A model generated the notes under the pieces. It was not told the origin of the DNA. It made no database searches and saw nothing but the letters and a program-made list of their open reading frames with translations. The position numbers and the translations under genes are program-made. This document shows positions 10,287 to 19,393 of a stretch of DNA of 64,000 bases, piece after piece. This DNA is from Achromobacter sp. MFA1 R4 (GTDB lineage Bacteria; Pseudomonadota; Gammaproteobacteria; Burkholderiales; Burkholderiaceae_B): contig NZ_LT707065.1 of the NCBI RefSeq assembly GCF_900156745.1, positions 4,898,001 through 4,962,000 on the forward strand, read 5' to 3'. Within the stretch, counting starts at the first letter, position 1. The number at the start of each line of letters is the position of its first letter.

Positions 10287-10330
10287 AAACTGTACCGCCA
10301 TTGAGAGGTACAGTTTGGGCAAACAGTACC
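10287..10330. promoter_or_regulatory. Triple half-site operator between mvaA and the MocR regulator
   Basis: AAACTGTACC at 10287-10296 is inverted exactly at 10307-10316 (GGTACAGTTT). A third copy with one mismatch, AAACAGTACC, lies at 10321-10330 in direct orientation to the first. The block lies between the divergent mvaA and mocR-type genes. MocR proteins often bind such mixed direct and inverted half-sites, so this is the likely site of autoregulation and of mvaA control. Confidence 0.75.
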
Positions 10331-10353
10331 ATCGCACTGCACCAATTTTGGCC

Positions 10354-11793
10354 ATGAACGAACGGGGAATTCGCGTGGAACCAGCCAAACCGCCCGGCAG
10401 GCCGCAACGCGCGGCGCCCATCGCCGAGAGCCTAGCCAACCTGATCGGCCAGCAGATTGCCGATGGCGTCTATCGCGCGGGCGACAAGCTGCCCTCCTTG
10501 CGCGAGCTGGCGCAACTGCACCGCTATGCCAAGAACACGGTGGTGGTGGCCTTTGAACTGCTGGTGGCGCGCGGACTGGTGGAGCCGCGGCGCGGTTCGG
10601 GCTTTTATGTGCTGGACGTCAAGCATGCGGGCCCGGCGGCGGACGAAGAGCCCGGGCAGTTGAGCCGGGCAATGGACATCGTCTGGCTCATGCGCGAACA
10701 GCTCAAGACCCAGCCCGACGCGGTGGCGGTGGGCGATGGCTTTCCGCCGGTGGAGTGGCTGGCCGACATGCGCATGGACCGCTATCACCAGAAGGTGGTG
10801 CGCACGGGGCTGGGCGCCTTGTTCCGCTACGGAAGCCGCTTTGGCTATGCGCCGCTGCGCGAAAGCCTGGTGCGCAAGCTGGGCGACGTGGGCATCAGCG
10901 CGGCGCCCTCGCAGCTCGTGCTCACGCATGGCGCGAACGAGGCGATGGATCTGGTGATCCGGTATTTCCTGCCCCCCGGCTCGACCGTGCTGGTCGACAA
11001 CCCCGGTTATTACCCGCTCTTTGGCAAACTGAAGCTGGCCGGGGTGAGGATGCTGGGCGTGCCGCGCCTGCCGGACGGTCCCGATCTGGCCGCGCTGGAA
11101 GCGTTGTTGCAGCGCGAAAAGCCACGCCTGTTCTTTACGCAGTCGATCGCGCATAACCCGACCGGCTCGGACATTTCCCCGGCCAGGGCCTACAAGCTCC
11201 TGCAGCTCTCCGAGCGCTACAACCTGATGCTGGTCGAAAACGATCCGCTGGCGGACTTCAAGCCGACGTCGTCCGTCCGCCTGTCGGCGCTGGACCAGCT
11301 AGAGCGGACGATCTACATCGGCAGCTTCTCGAAGTCCTTTTCGGCGGCGCTGCGCGTGGGGTTCATTGCCTGCAATGCGGCGCTGGCCAGCGATCTGGCG
11401 GACCTGAAGGCGCTGGTACACGTCAGCAGCTCGGAGTACTGCGAGCGCATGGTGGACGTGATGCTGCGCGAAGGCCACTACGAGCGGCATCTGGTGCGCC
11501 TGCGCCAGCGGCTGGAGGCCGCGACCGGACAGGCCTTGCAGGTGCTGGACGCGCTGGGCGCGCGCGTGTTCACCCGGCCGACGAGTTCGCTTTACCTGTG
11601 GTCGTCGTTTCCGGGCGTGGACGACTCCTTGACGATGGCCGAGGCGCTGATGCCCGAAAAGGTCATCATGGCGCCGGGGCGTGTGTTCAGCGTCGATCCC
11701 ACGGCCGTGTCGCCGTGGTCCCGCTGCAATGTCGGCGCTGTGGTGTCGCCGCGGTTCCACGCCACGCTGTCCGCGTACCTGGCTCAGCGATAG
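10354..11793 (+). CDS. MocR-type (GntR family) regulator with aminotransferase domain
   Basis: A 479-residue protein from ATG 10354. An N-terminal GntR winged helix (residues about 20-85, with [19 protein letters not shown]) is followed by a fold-type I aminotransferase-like domain. It has the PLP-binding Asn and Asp regions ([20 protein letters not shown]) and the Schiff-base lysine in [17 protein letters not shown]. MocR proteins use PLP or an amino compound to control a neighbouring operon. The gene is divergent from mvaA with clear operator half-sites between them. A TTG at 10315 is in frame but lies within the operator, so ATG 10354 is preferred. Its end overlaps convergent nrdG by about 10 bases. 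Confidence 0.88.
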   Translation: MNERGIRVEPAKPPGRPQRAAPIAESLANLIGQQIADGVYRAGDKLPSLRELAQLHRYAKNTVVVAFELLVARGLVEPRRGSGFYVLDVKHAGPAADEEPGQLSRAMDIVWLMREQLKTQPDAVAVGDGFPPVEWLADMRMDRYHQKVVRTGLGALFRYGSRFGYAPLRESLVRKLGDVGISAAPSQLVLTHGANEAMDLVIRYFLPPGSTVLVDNPGYYPLFGKLKLAGVRMLGVPRLPDGPDLAALEALLQREKPRLFFTQSIAHNPTGSDISPARAYKLLQLSERYNLMLVENDPLADFKPTSSVRLSALDQLERTIYIGSFSKSFSAALRVGFIACNAALASDLADLKALVHVSSSEYCERMVDVMLREGHYERHLVRLRQRLEAATGQALQVLDALGARVFTRPTSSLYLWSSFPGVDDSLTMAEALMPEKVIMAPGRVFSVDPTAVSPWSRCNVGAVVSPRFHATLSAYLAQR

Positions 11794-12590
11794 GCGAATT
11801 CCTGGAAAGCCTGCCGCAACTCGGCCTGCGCGGTGGTGCTCAAGGCCCGTGCGGCCGGCGTGGAGGGGCCGCTGCGCGCCGCCTGCACCGCAAAGCGGCG
11901 CACGCCCCGGCGGGCGAGTTCGCGGGCCAATGCCAGGAGGCGCGCTTCGTCCAGCCAGTCGGGATGCCAGGTGATGCGGCACTCGAAGTCGGCCCCGGCC
12001 GACAGCAATTGCGTCAGGCATGCCAGCGCCGGGCGCTGCGAATCCCGCCGGCCCGTGATGTCGTCATAGCCTTTGGCATCGGCCTTGATGTCCATGCCCA
12101 CCCAGTCCAGGTGGCGCAGCACGTCCGCCAGCCGCAGCGGATAGATGCCCGCGGTGTGCAGGCCTACGCGATATCCCATGCGCTTGACGTCGCGGATCAT
12201 GGCGGGCAGGCGCGGTTCGCTGAGCGGCTCGCCGCCCGAAAACACCACCGCGTCCAGGAGGCCCTTGCGGGTTTCGAGGAACGCACGGACCTCGCGCCAG
12301 TCGTAGCGGGCGGCGCGCGTCTGCAGTTCGGTATTGTGACAGTAGTGGCAGCGCCACGGGCAGCCCGAGATGAACACCACCGCGGCAAGCTGGCCGGGCC
12401 AGTCCACGGTGGAAAAGGGCACCAGCCCGCCCACGGCGGCCGAGTGCCGGGGCAGGGGCTGGATGACCGGCTGGGGCGGCGCGGCATAGGCCGGCCGGTC
12501 CGCCAGCCGGCGCACGGCCTGCGTGGCGGGGCCGGCGCCCTTGGGCGAAGCGCCTTCAGGCACTGCGTTCGACGAAGAAGCGGCGTTCAT
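11784..12590 (-). CDS. nrdG: Anaerobic ribonucleotide reductase activating enzyme
   Basis: A 268-residue radical-SAM enzyme that uses a [4Fe-4S] cluster and S-adenosylmethionine to create the glycyl radical on class III ribonucleotide reductase. The cluster motif is CPWRCHYC with Cys77, Cys81 and Cys84. The SAM-binding GGEPL lies near residue 115. It is longer than E. coli NrdG because of an N-terminal extension of about 50 residues, like the NrdG form found in many non-enteric proteobacteria. Its start lies 35 bases inside the preceding small glycyl-radical gene, so the two are probably translationally coupled. Confidence 0.92.
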   Translation of the reverse strand: MNAASSSNAVPEGASPKGAGPATQAVRRLADRPAYAAPPQPVIQPLPRHSAAVGGLVPFSTVDWPGQLAAVVFISGCPWRCHYCHNTELQTRAARYDWREVRAFLETRKGLLDAVVFSGGEPLSEPRLPAMIRDVKRMGYRVGLHTAGIYPLRLADVLRHLDWVGMDIKADAKGYDDITGRRDSQRPALACLTQLLSAGADFECRITWHPDWLDEARLLALARELARRGVRRFAVQAARSGPSTPAARALSTTAQAELRQAFQEFAYR

Positions 12591-12738
12591 TGAATTCGCC
12601 CTGTTTGCCGGTGTTGAAAGAAGAGACCGGGCGGTGATAGCCCATCACCCGGGTCCAGACTTCGCAGCGCACGCGCTGGCTGTCGTCCAGCCGGAGGGCG
12701 GGCGCAGAGGCGGCGATGGGGGCGGTCAAGGTTTGCAT
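12556..12738 (-). CDS. Stand-alone glycyl-radical tail of anaerobic ribonucleotide reductase
   Basis: A 60-residue protein whose second half, RCEVWTRVMGYHRPVSSFN followed by GKQGEFNERRFF, matches the extreme C-terminus of class III NrdD proteins. There, the Gly of the RVxGY motif carries the radical; here it would be Gly33. In intact NrdD this sequence directly follows the zinc-binding CPxC knuckle, but the upstream nrdD stops after that knuckle. ATG 12738 has an excellent ribosome site (GAGGAAAT), 95 bases after the nrdD stop. The gene overlaps nrdG by 35 bases. It probably docks with NrdD to complete the enzyme, as YfiD/GrcA can do for pyruvate formate-lyase; that comparison is inference. 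Confidence 0.85.
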   Translation of the reverse strand: MQTLTAPIAASAPALRLDDSQRVRCEVWTRVMGYHRPVSSFNTGKQGEFNERRFFVERSA

Positions 12739-12833
12739 AGGATTTCCTCGGTAGGGGCGCCGGGCGCAGGTCCGGCGGGATGGAGGCCGGCGCGCGCCGC
12801 GAGGGTTGCGCGCCTGCCCGGGTGAGGGCGTGG

Positions 12834-14828
12834 CTAGGCCGGGGCGCAGCACGCCGATTGTTTGGCCAGCAGTTCCGCATCGCACTTGGGGCAGAACTCG
12901 TGATGCCCGGCCAGGTAACCGTGATGGGGGCAGATCGAGAACGTCGGCGTGACCGTGATGTAGGGCAGGCGGAAGTTGCTGAGCGCGCGGCGCACGAGCT
13001 GCTTGCAGGCCTGGGCGGACGACACGGCTTCGTTCATGTACAGGTGCAGCACCGTGCCGCCGGTGTACTTGCCTTGCAGCGCTTCCTGCAGTTGCAGCGC
13101 GTGGAAGGGATCGTCCGTGTAGCCCACGGGCAACTGGCTGGAGTTGGTGTAGTAGGGCTGGGCGTCGGTCCCGGCCTGCAGGATGCCCGGGTAGCGCTTG
13201 CGGTCTTCGCGTGCGAAGCGGTAGGTGGTGCCTTCGGCCGGCGTGGCTTCCAGGTTGTAGAGGTGGCCGGTTTCTTCCTGGAACTCGGTCATGCGCTGGC
13301 GTACGCGGTCCAGCAGGCGCACGGCGAATGCGTGGCCGGCGGGCGTGGTGACGTCGTCGGCGTCGCCCGTGAAGTTGCGGATCATCTCGTTGATGCCGTT
13401 CACGCCCAGCGTGCTGAAGTGATTGCGCAGCGTGCCCAGGTAGCGGCGGGTGTAGGGATACAGGCCCTGGTCGATGTAGCGCTGCACCACCTTGCGTTTG
13501 GTTTCCAGCACGTCGCGGCCCAGTCCCAGCAGGTAGTCCAGGCGTTCCATCAGCAGCGCCTCGTCGCCCCGGCAGGTGTGGCCCAGGCGCGCGCAGTTGA
13601 CGGTGACCACGCCGACCGAGCCGGTCTGCTCGGCCGAGCCGAACAGGCCGTTGCCGCGCTTGAGGAGTTCGCGCAGGTCGAGCTGCAGGCGGCAGCACAT
13701 GGAGCGCACCATATGCGGCTCCAGGTCGGAATTCAGGAAATTCTGGAAGTAGGGCAGCCCATAGCGCGCCGTCATTTCGAAAAGGCGTTCGGTGTTGGGG
13801 TGGTCCCAGTCGAAATCGGGCGTGATGTTGTAGGTGGGGATCGGAAACGTGAACACGCGTCCCTTCGCGTCGCCCGCCATCATGACCTCGATGTAGGCAC
13901 GGTTGATCATGTCCATCTCGGCCTGCAGCTCGCCGTAGGAAAAGGGCATTTCCTCGCCGCCCACGTAGGGGATCTGGTCCTTCAGATCGGCCGGGCAGGT
14001 CCAGTCGAACGTAAGATTGGTGAACGGCGTCTGTGTGCCCCAGCGGCTGGGCACGTTCAGGTTGAAGATCAGTTCCTGGATGGATTGCTTTACGTCTGCG
14101 TAGGTCATGGCGTCGCGGCGGATGAAGGGCGCCATGTAGGTGTCGAACGAGCTGAACGCCTGCGCGCCGGCCCATTCGTTCTGCAGCGTGCCCAGGAAGT
14201 TCACGATCTGGCCGATGGCGGCCGACATGTGCTTCGGGGGCGTGGACTCGACTTTGCCCGGGATGCCGTTGAAGCCTTCGGTCAGCAACTGGCGCAGCGA
14301 CCAGCCGGCGCAGTAGCCGCTGAGCATGTCCAGGTCATGGATGTGGATGTCGCCTTCGCGGTGCGCCTGCCCGGCCTCGGGCGTGAAGACGTTCGACAGC
14401 CAGTAGTTGGCGGTGACCTTGCCCGCCACGTTCAGGATCAGGCCGCCCAGGCTGTAGCCCTGGTTGGCGTTGGCATTGACGCGCCAGTCGCGCTGCTCCA
14501 GGTACTCTTCCATGGCGCTTTCGACGTCCACCAGCGTGTGGCGCAGCGCGCGCAGGCGGGCGTGCTGTTCGCGGTACACGATATAGGCGCGCGCCGTGCG
14601 CCAGTGGCCGGCCTGGACCAGGGCTTCCTCCACGCGGTTCTGGATGGTTTCGACGCCGGGGCAGACGTTGCCGGCCAGCGCCGCGATTACCGGGCCGGTC
14701 AGCGCCCGGGCGCCTTCCAGGTCCAACTCCCCCGTGCTCTGGCCCGCCGCCGCCATGGCCTGCGCGATCTTCTCGCTATCGAATGCAACGACGCGGCCGT
14801 CGCGCTTGAGGATGTGTTGGATTTCCAT
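12834..14828 (-). CDS. nrdD: Anaerobic (class III) ribonucleoside-triphosphate reductase, large part without glycyl-radical tail
   Basis: Reduces ribonucleoside triphosphates to deoxynucleotides without oxygen. From ATG 14828 the protein has 664 residues: an N-terminal ATP-cone (MEIQHILKRDGRVVAFDSEK), a barrel with the conserved NWGTQ-like segment SRWGTQTPFTNLTFDW, and near the end the zinc knuckle TFSICPHHGYLAGHHEFCPKC. It then stops after 14 more residues (ending SACCAPA), so the radical-bearing RVxGY motif is absent from this chain and is found in the next gene. An in-frame ATG at 14840 lies inside a NrdR-type box and is less likely. The FNR-type and NrdR-type sites upstream suggest anaerobic induction and dNTP-dependent repression. 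Confidence 0.92.
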   Translation of the reverse strand: MEIQHILKRDGRVVAFDSEKIAQAMAAAGQSTGELDLEGARALTGPVIAALAGNVCPGVETIQNRVEEALVQAGHWRTARAYIVYREQHARLRALRHTLVDVESAMEEYLEQRDWRVNANANQGYSLGGLILNVAGKVTANYWLSNVFTPEAGQAHREGDIHIHDLDMLSGYCAGWSLRQLLTEGFNGIPGKVESTPPKHMSAAIGQIVNFLGTLQNEWAGAQAFSSFDTYMAPFIRRDAMTYADVKQSIQELIFNLNVPSRWGTQTPFTNLTFDWTCPADLKDQIPYVGGEEMPFSYGELQAEMDMINRAYIEVMMAGDAKGRVFTFPIPTYNITPDFDWDHPNTERLFEMTARYGLPYFQNFLNSDLEPHMVRSMCCRLQLDLRELLKRGNGLFGSAEQTGSVGVVTVNCARLGHTCRGDEALLMERLDYLLGLGRDVLETKRKVVQRYIDQGLYPYTRRYLGTLRNHFSTLGVNGINEMIRNFTGDADDVTTPAGHAFAVRLLDRVRQRMTEFQEETGHLYNLEATPAEGTTYRFAREDRKRYPGILQAGTDAQPYYTNSSQLPVGYTDDPFHALQLQEALQGKYTGGTVLHLYMNEAVSSAQACKQLVRRALSNFRLPYITVTPTFSICPHHGYLAGHHEFCPKCDAELLAKQSACCAPA

Positions 14829-14833
14829 TGTTG

Positions 14834-14880
14834 GCACCATATGTAGTGGAGTGCGAAAACTCTACCACCACATATGGTGC
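14834..14880. promoter_or_regulatory. Paired NrdR-type boxes upstream of nrdD
   Basis: GCACCATATGTAGTGG at 14834-14849 and, inverted, ACCACATATGGTGC at 14867-14880 both resemble the NrdR consensus (CAC-A-TATAT-like core with GTG). Their CATATG centres are 33 bp apart, close to the three-turn spacing usual for paired NrdR boxes. The proximal box abuts the nrdD start region. NrdR is the ATP/dATP-responsive repressor of ribonucleotide reductase genes. Confidence 0.7.
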
Positions 14881-14916
14881 TGGATTCGGAAAGGGATGGG
14901 CGGATATGCGCGCGGA

Positions 14917-14930
14917 TTGACCCGCATCAA
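14917..14930. promoter_or_regulatory. FNR/ANR-type box upstream of nrdD
   Basis: TTGACCCGCATCAA matches the FNR consensus TTGAT-N4-ATCAA at 9 of 10 defined positions. Its centre is about 95 bases upstream of the nrdD start codon and upstream of both NrdR-type boxes, a sensible position for anaerobic activation of nrdD. Confidence 0.7.
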
Positions 14931-14999
14931 ACGCCCGCATGCGGTTGCGAAATCGCGCAACACGGCGCGTGCGGGCGCGGCGCGATGGCCGCCGCCCGG

Positions 15000-15350
15000 T
15001 CAAAACCCGATGCCGACGCCCACCAGCGATATCGCCACCGCCAGGGCCGCGGCGGTGGCCGCCGGATGCGGCGCCCACGAGAGCTTGCCGATCCACAGCA
15101 GCGCGCCCGCCGACAGCCAGCCCAGCCAGGCCACCATGCCGTGCGTGTCGCCCCACAGCCCCACGCAGGGCAGGATGGCCAGGCCCAGGAGCAATACGCC
15201 GGCCCCGCGCAGCACGCGCGTGTGGCCGGCGCGGGGATCGCGCGTCCAGACCTGGTCGTAGTGGCGGGGCGCCGCCAGGGCCAGGCAGGCCATGCCGGCG
15301 TAGATCAGCAGCAGGGCCATCGCGATGGCGACGAAGTCATTCATGGGCAT
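15000..15350 (-). CDS. DUF3325-like small membrane protein
   Basis: A 116-residue protein from ATG 15350 (a second ATG lies two codons later) with four hydrophobic segments: FVAIAMALLLIYAGMACLAL, LRGAGVLLLGLAILPCVGL, MVAWLGWLSAGALLWIG and AAALAVAISLVGVGIGF. Between the first two is a short charged loop. Size, topology and the GMVAWLGWLS segment resemble DUF3325 proteins, often found next to siderophore-reductase genes. No such partner is next to it here. The role is unknown. Confidence 0.65.
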   Translation of the reverse strand: MPMNDFVAIAMALLLIYAGMACLALAAPRHYDQVWTRDPRAGHTRVLRGAGVLLLGLAILPCVGLWGDTHGMVAWLGWLSAGALLWIGKLSWAPHPAATAAALAVAISLVGVGIGF

Positions 15351-15694
15351 GCGGCCGCAGTCATGCGCGGTTCTCGGCGCCGGCCGGGTGGGTCGGCGCC
15401 CTTGCGCGGTGGTGGGTAATGACCCCGATTCTACGGGAATCGGCGGCGCGACCCGTGCGCGGGGACTTTGTATTTTTTTCACGGTGCCTGGCCCGGCAGG
15501 CCGGGGCGATGCGCCTGCGGACGGGCGCGCGGCCGCCGCGGCAAGCAGGAACGGCAGTTGCTGAATACGCGCCTTCAGCCGGGTTGATCGTCGCCATGCC
15601 GATTGCCGGAGGTCCGGGCGACGGCCCGCGCGACGAGCTCAGCGATGACCCCAGCGATGACCCCAGCGATGACCCAACACAAAGGAGCGCCACC
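15351..15694. other. 344-base intergenic region upstream of the ferritin-like gene
   Basis: The stretch between the divergent DUF3325-like and ferritin-like genes. It contains an AT-rich patch (TTTGTATTTTTTTCACGG, near 15465-15483), which could hold promoter elements, and the 12-base tandem repeat described separately. I see no convincing small gene or RNA. Confidence 0.5.
15641..15675 (+). repeat. Three tandem copies of a 12-base unit just before the ferritin-like gene
   Basis: AGCGATGACCCC occurs at 15641 and 15653, with a slightly divergent third copy at 15665. It ends six bases before the AAAGGAG ribosome site of the ferritin-like gene. A unit length divisible by three would keep any overlapping frame open. 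It may vary in copy number between strains. Confidence 0.6.
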
Positions 15695-16309
15695 ATGAAA
15701 CGCAAAGCCGGAAACGCCGCACAAATCAAGGAACTGCTGTACCAGGCCCTGGAGACGGAAATCGGCGGCCTCGCGATCTACGAGACTGCGGTGACCTGTG
15801 CCGTCAATGAAGACCTGAAGAAGGAATGGCTGGGCTATCTGGAAGAAACGCGGACGCATCGCCGCGTGCTGATGACCGTGTTCGAGCAGCTCAAGCTGGA
15901 CCCGCAAGCCAGTTCGCCGGGCCGCGATGTGGTGCGGCATATGGGCGAATCGCTCGTGCGCGCCATGAAGATGGCGCTGAGCGCGGGCGATGCGCAGGCC
16001 GCCCAGCTGGTCGCCACCGAATGCGTGGTGCTGGCCGAAACCAAGGACCACGCCAACTGGTCGCTGATCGGACTGATCGCCGAGCAGCAGTCGGGCGAGC
16101 AGGCCAAGATCCTCAAGCACGCCTATGACGCCGTGTCGACCGACGAGGACCATCACCTCTATCACACGCAGGGCTGGTCCCGCGAGCTGTGGATCGAATC
16201 GCTCGGCTTTCCGGCCGTGCTGCCGCCGCCCGAAGAGGTCAAGAAGGTGGAAACCGCCATTGGCGCATCCCGCGCCGAACAGGCGCGCGATTCGATGCTG
16301 GCCCATTAA
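15695..16309 (+). CDS. Ferritin-like domain protein preceding the catalase
   Basis: A 204-residue, largely helical protein. Glu and His residues occur in a spaced pattern typical of ferritin-like four-helix bundles: YQALETEIGGLAIYETAV near residues 15-32, GYLEETRTHRRVL near residues 47-59, ATECVVLAETKDHANW near residues 107-122, and DEDHHLYH near residues 148-155. No signal peptide is visible. ATG 15695 follows AAAGGAGCGC. It ends 12 bases before the katE start, so the two are almost certainly co-transcribed; iron or peroxide handling together with the catalase is likely. Confidence 0.8.
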   Translation: MKRKAGNAAQIKELLYQALETEIGGLAIYETAVTCAVNEDLKKEWLGYLEETRTHRRVLMTVFEQLKLDPQASSPGRDVVRHMGESLVRAMKMALSAGDAQAAQLVATECVVLAETKDHANWSLIGLIAEQQSGEQAKILKHAYDAVSTDEDHHLYHTQGWSRELWIESLGFPAVLPPPEEVKKVETAIGASRAEQARDSMLAH

Positions 16310-16321
16310 GGAGAACGACTC

Positions 16322-18697
16322 ATGGCAAGCAAGAAGCCAGGCAAGGGTGGATCGGGCGGCGCGCTCGATACCGCATACATGAACACCGACAGCGGCCCCG
16401 CCAGCGGGCCGGCCGGCAAGCCCTCGCATCCCGCGCTCAAGCGCGCGGCGGCCGTGGGCGCCACGGCGGGCGCCATGCCCCACAACACGAACAAGGAGGC
16501 CGAGTACGGCGAAGAGGCGGCGCGCTGTCCCTACGCGGGCGCGCACGTCGGCGCGGTCGACCCGGCCGTGAGCGCGAGCTCGCTGTCCGAAAGCGAGACC
16601 TCGGCCAAGACCGGGGACGCGGCCACGCCCGGCGTCAATCAGGTCGACGGCACGTTGCCCCGCGTGCGCGCGGACGCCAGCGGCCAGGAACTGACCACGA
16701 ACCAGGGCGTGCGGGTCAGCGACAATCAGCATTCGCTCAAGGCCGGGCTGCGCGGACCCGCGCTGCTCAAGGACTTCATCCTGCGCGAGAAGATCACGCA
16801 TTTCGACCATGAGCGGATCCCCGAGCGCATCGTGCACGCGCGCGGGTCGGCCGCCCATGGGTACTTCGAGTGCTACAAGCCGCTTACCGACCTGACCGCC
16901 GCGTCGCTGTTTGCCGAAGCGGGCAAGCGCACGCCGGTCTTCGTGCGCTTTTCCACGGTGGCCGGGGAACGCGGGTCCAAGGACACCGCGCGCGATGTCC
17001 GGGGTTTTGCCGTGAAGTTCTATACGGACGAGGGCAACTGGGACCTGGTGGGCAACAACATGCCGGTGTTCTTCATCCAGGACGCGATGAAGTTCCCGGA
17101 CCTGGTCCACGCGGTCAAGCCCGAACCGCACCACGGCATGCCCCAGGCGGCGTCCGCGCACGACACCTTCTGGGATTTCGTGTCGCTCATGCCCGAATCG
17201 ACCCACATGCTGATGTGGGTGATGTCGGACCGGGCGATTCCGCGCAGCTACCGCATGATGCAGGGCTTTGGCGTGCATACCTTCCGCTTTGTGAACGCCC
17301 AGGGCGAATCGCGGCTGGTGAAGTTCCATTGGAATCCCATCCTGGGCACGCATTCGCAGGTGTGGAACGAAGCGGTCAAGGTGTCGGGCGCCGATCCCGA
17401 CTATCACCGGCGCGACCTGTGGGAGGCGATCGACGCCGGCCACGGCCCGCAATGGGAGCTTGGCGTCCAGGTGTTCACCGACGACCAGGCCGAAGGCTTC
17501 AGTTTCGACGTGCTGGATGCCACCAAGATCGTGCCCGAGGAACTGGTGCCCGTCGTGCCCATCGGGCGCATGGTGCTGGACCGCAATCCCGACAACTTCT
17601 TCGCCGAGACCGAGCAGGTAGCGTTCTGCGCCGCGCATGTGGTGCCCGGTGTGGACTTCACCAATGATCCTCTGCTGGCTGGCCGCATCCATTCCTACGT
17701 CGACACGCAGATCTCGCGTCTGGGCGGCCCGAACTTCCACGAGATCCCGATCAACGCGCCGCTGGCGCCGGTGCACAACAACCAGCGCGACGGCATGCAC
17801 CGGCAGACCATCCATCGCGGCCGGGTGGCGTATGAGCCGAATTCCCTGGCCGGCGGCTGCCCGTTCCAGGCGGGCATGGACGGGTTCGTGTCGTTCCCGG
17901 AGCCGGTGACGAGCGATGAGCTGCGCGGGCATCCGGAGAAATTCGCCGAGCACTACAACCAGGCCACGCTGTTCTACAACAGCCAGACCGCATGGGAACG
18001 GCAGCACATCGTCGATGCCTTTGCGTTTGAGCTGAGCAAGGTGACGGTGCCGCAGATCCGGGCGCGCATGGTGTCGTCGCTGCGCAATGTGTCCGACGAG
18101 CTGGCGCAGGGCGTGGCGCAGCAACTGGGCATGCCTCTGCCCGATCCGATGCCGCGCGCCATGCCCAATCCGCCCAAGTCCGAAGTCGAGGTGTCGCCGA
18201 CGCTGTCGTTGACCGCGCGACCCGGGGATGGCGGCGTGGCGACGCGCAAGGTGGCCATCCTGGCGGCCGAAGGCGTGGATGGCAAGGCGGTGTCCGCCGT
18301 GGCCGATGCCCTCATCCAGGCGGGCGCCGTCGTTCGGCTGGTGGGCCAGCGCATCGGCCCGGTGCAGGCGGCCGACGGCGGCAGCTTTGACGCGGACGCC
18401 TCGCTGGACAATCACCCGTCGGGACTGTTCGACGGCGCGGTCGTGCCCGGCGGTGAGGCCGCCATGGCGAGTCTTGCGGCGGACGGGCGGGCGCTGGAGT
18501 TCCTGCGCGACGCCTATCGCCACGGCAAGACGCTGATGGGCGTCGGGGACGGCGTGCAGGTGTTCGCCGCGGCGGGCATCGATCCGGACCCGAACGACGG
18601 CGGCCTGCTGCTGGGCGGCGAGGCGCCCAAGGCGTTCATTGAAGCGCTGGGCAAGCACCGCCATCCGGAGCGGGAGACGACACCGCCCAAGGTATGA
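16322..18697 (+). CDS. katE: Large-subunit catalase HPII with C-terminal class I glutamine amidotransferase-like domain
   Basis: Disproportionates hydrogen peroxide. The 791 residues place it among clade 2, large-subunit catalases. The catalytic His lies in [11 protein letters not shown]. The core signature [20 protein letters not shown] and the distal Asn region ([18 protein letters not shown]) follow. The heme-ligand Tyr motif is [15 protein letters not shown] near residue 460. The flavodoxin-like C-terminal domain starts near residue 640 ([16 protein letters not shown]). A low-complexity N-terminal extension of about 130 residues contains ATAGAMPHN. It is preceded by AAGGAGAA and follows the ferritin-like gene. 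Confidence 0.95.
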   Translation: MASKKPGKGGSGGALDTAYMNTDSGPASGPAGKPSHPALKRAAAVGATAGAMPHNTNKEAEYGEEAARCPYAGAHVGAVDPAVSASSLSESETSAKTGDAATPGVNQVDGTLPRVRADASGQELTTNQGVRVSDNQHSLKAGLRGPALLKDFILREKITHFDHERIPERIVHARGSAAHGYFECYKPLTDLTAASLFAEAGKRTPVFVRFSTVAGERGSKDTARDVRGFAVKFYTDEGNWDLVGNNMPVFFIQDAMKFPDLVHAVKPEPHHGMPQAASAHDTFWDFVSLMPESTHMLMWVMSDRAIPRSYRMMQGFGVHTFRFVNAQGESRLVKFHWNPILGTHSQVWNEAVKVSGADPDYHRRDLWEAIDAGHGPQWELGVQVFTDDQAEGFSFDVLDATKIVPEELVPVVPIGRMVLDRNPDNFFAETEQVAFCAAHVVPGVDFTNDPLLAGRIHSYVDTQISRLGGPNFHEIPINAPLAPVHNNQRDGMHRQTIHRGRVAYEPNSLAGGCPFQAGMDGFVSFPEPVTSDELRGHPEKFAEHYNQATLFYNSQTAWERQHIVDAFAFELSKVTVPQIRARMVSSLRNVSDELAQGVAQQLGMPLPDPMPRAMPNPPKSEVEVSPTLSLTARPGDGGVATRKVAILAAEGVDGKAVSAVADALIQAGAVVRLVGQRIGPVQAADGGSFDADASLDNHPSGLFDGAVVPGGEAAMASLAADGRALEFLRDAYRHGKTLMGVGDGVQVFAAAGIDPDPNDGGLLLGGEAPKAFIEALGKHRHPERETTPPKV

Positions 18698-18814
18698 GGG
18701 CGCGGCAGCACGGGTAAGGAAGGACCATTGACACCGACGTGGCGGCTGCGAATACTGCGTTGGCAGGTCGGGCGAGCGCAACCGGCGCTCGCTCTCCTTA
18801 CCCCGGGGGGCCGT

Positions 18815-19393
18815 ATGAACCGCGCGTCCGTGTTGCCTGTGAAGTTTCTGGGCTGGCTTTGCGCCAGCCTTTTGACGTTTTCGGCCCTGGCCTGGGTGTC
18901 GCCGCCCGCGCACGCGGCCTCGGCGGCGGAGCTCAGCGCCGATTCGCTGGCCGCGCTGGAGCAGCTCTACGCCCAGGCGCCGCGCACGCGCGAGCTGGGC
19001 GACAAGGCCGTCGGGGTGCTGGTGTTTCCCAGCATCATCAAGGGGGGGCTGCTGGTGGGCGGCGAGCGCGGCGAAGGCGCGCTGATCCGCCGCGGGCAGG
19101 TCGAGGGGTACTACTCGATTTCGGCCCTGTCTTTCGGATTCCAGGCCGGCGCGCAGCAGTTCAGCTATGCGCTCTTCTTCATGAACGAGGAGGCGATGGC
19201 CTACCTGGACAAGAGCGACGGCTGGTCGCTGGGCGCGGGGCCCAGCCTGGTGGTGGTGGACCAGGGCTATGCCGCCAGCATCACGACCACCACGCTGACG
19301 CAGGACGTGTACGCCGTGCCGTTCGGCGAACAGGGCCTGATGGCCGGGATGGGGCTGCAAGGCTCCAAGATCAGCCGCATCAATCCGAACTGA
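18815..19393 (+). CDS. SYLF-domain (YSC84-type) lipid-binding protein, exported
   Basis: A 192-residue protein with a Sec signal peptide (FLGWLCASLLTFSALAWVS, cleavage after a likely AHA near residue 35) and a SYLF/DUF500 domain. Characteristic segments are GDKAVGVLVFPSIIKGGLLVGGERGEGAL, YSISALSFGFQAGAQQFSYALFFMN and the late VYAVPFGEQGLMAGMGLQGSKIS. SYLF proteins bind lipids; their bacterial role is poorly known. ATG 18815 follows a GGGGGG tract. The gene is separated from katE by about 115 bases and has no obvious partner. Confidence 0.85.
   Translation: MNRASVLPVKFLGWLCASLLTFSALAWVSPPAHAASAAELSADSLAALEQLYAQAPRTRELGDKAVGVLVFPSIIKGGLLVGGERGEGALIRRGQVEGYYSISALSFGFQAGAQQFSYALFFMNEEAMAYLDKSDGWSLGAGPSLVVVDQGYAASITTTTLTQDVYAVPFGEQGLMAGMGLQGSKISRINPN

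Noticed and set aside
12780-14846. A 688-codon forward frame opposite nrdD
   Set aside because: NrdD is unmistakable on the reverse strand; this frame has no domain and no ribosome site.
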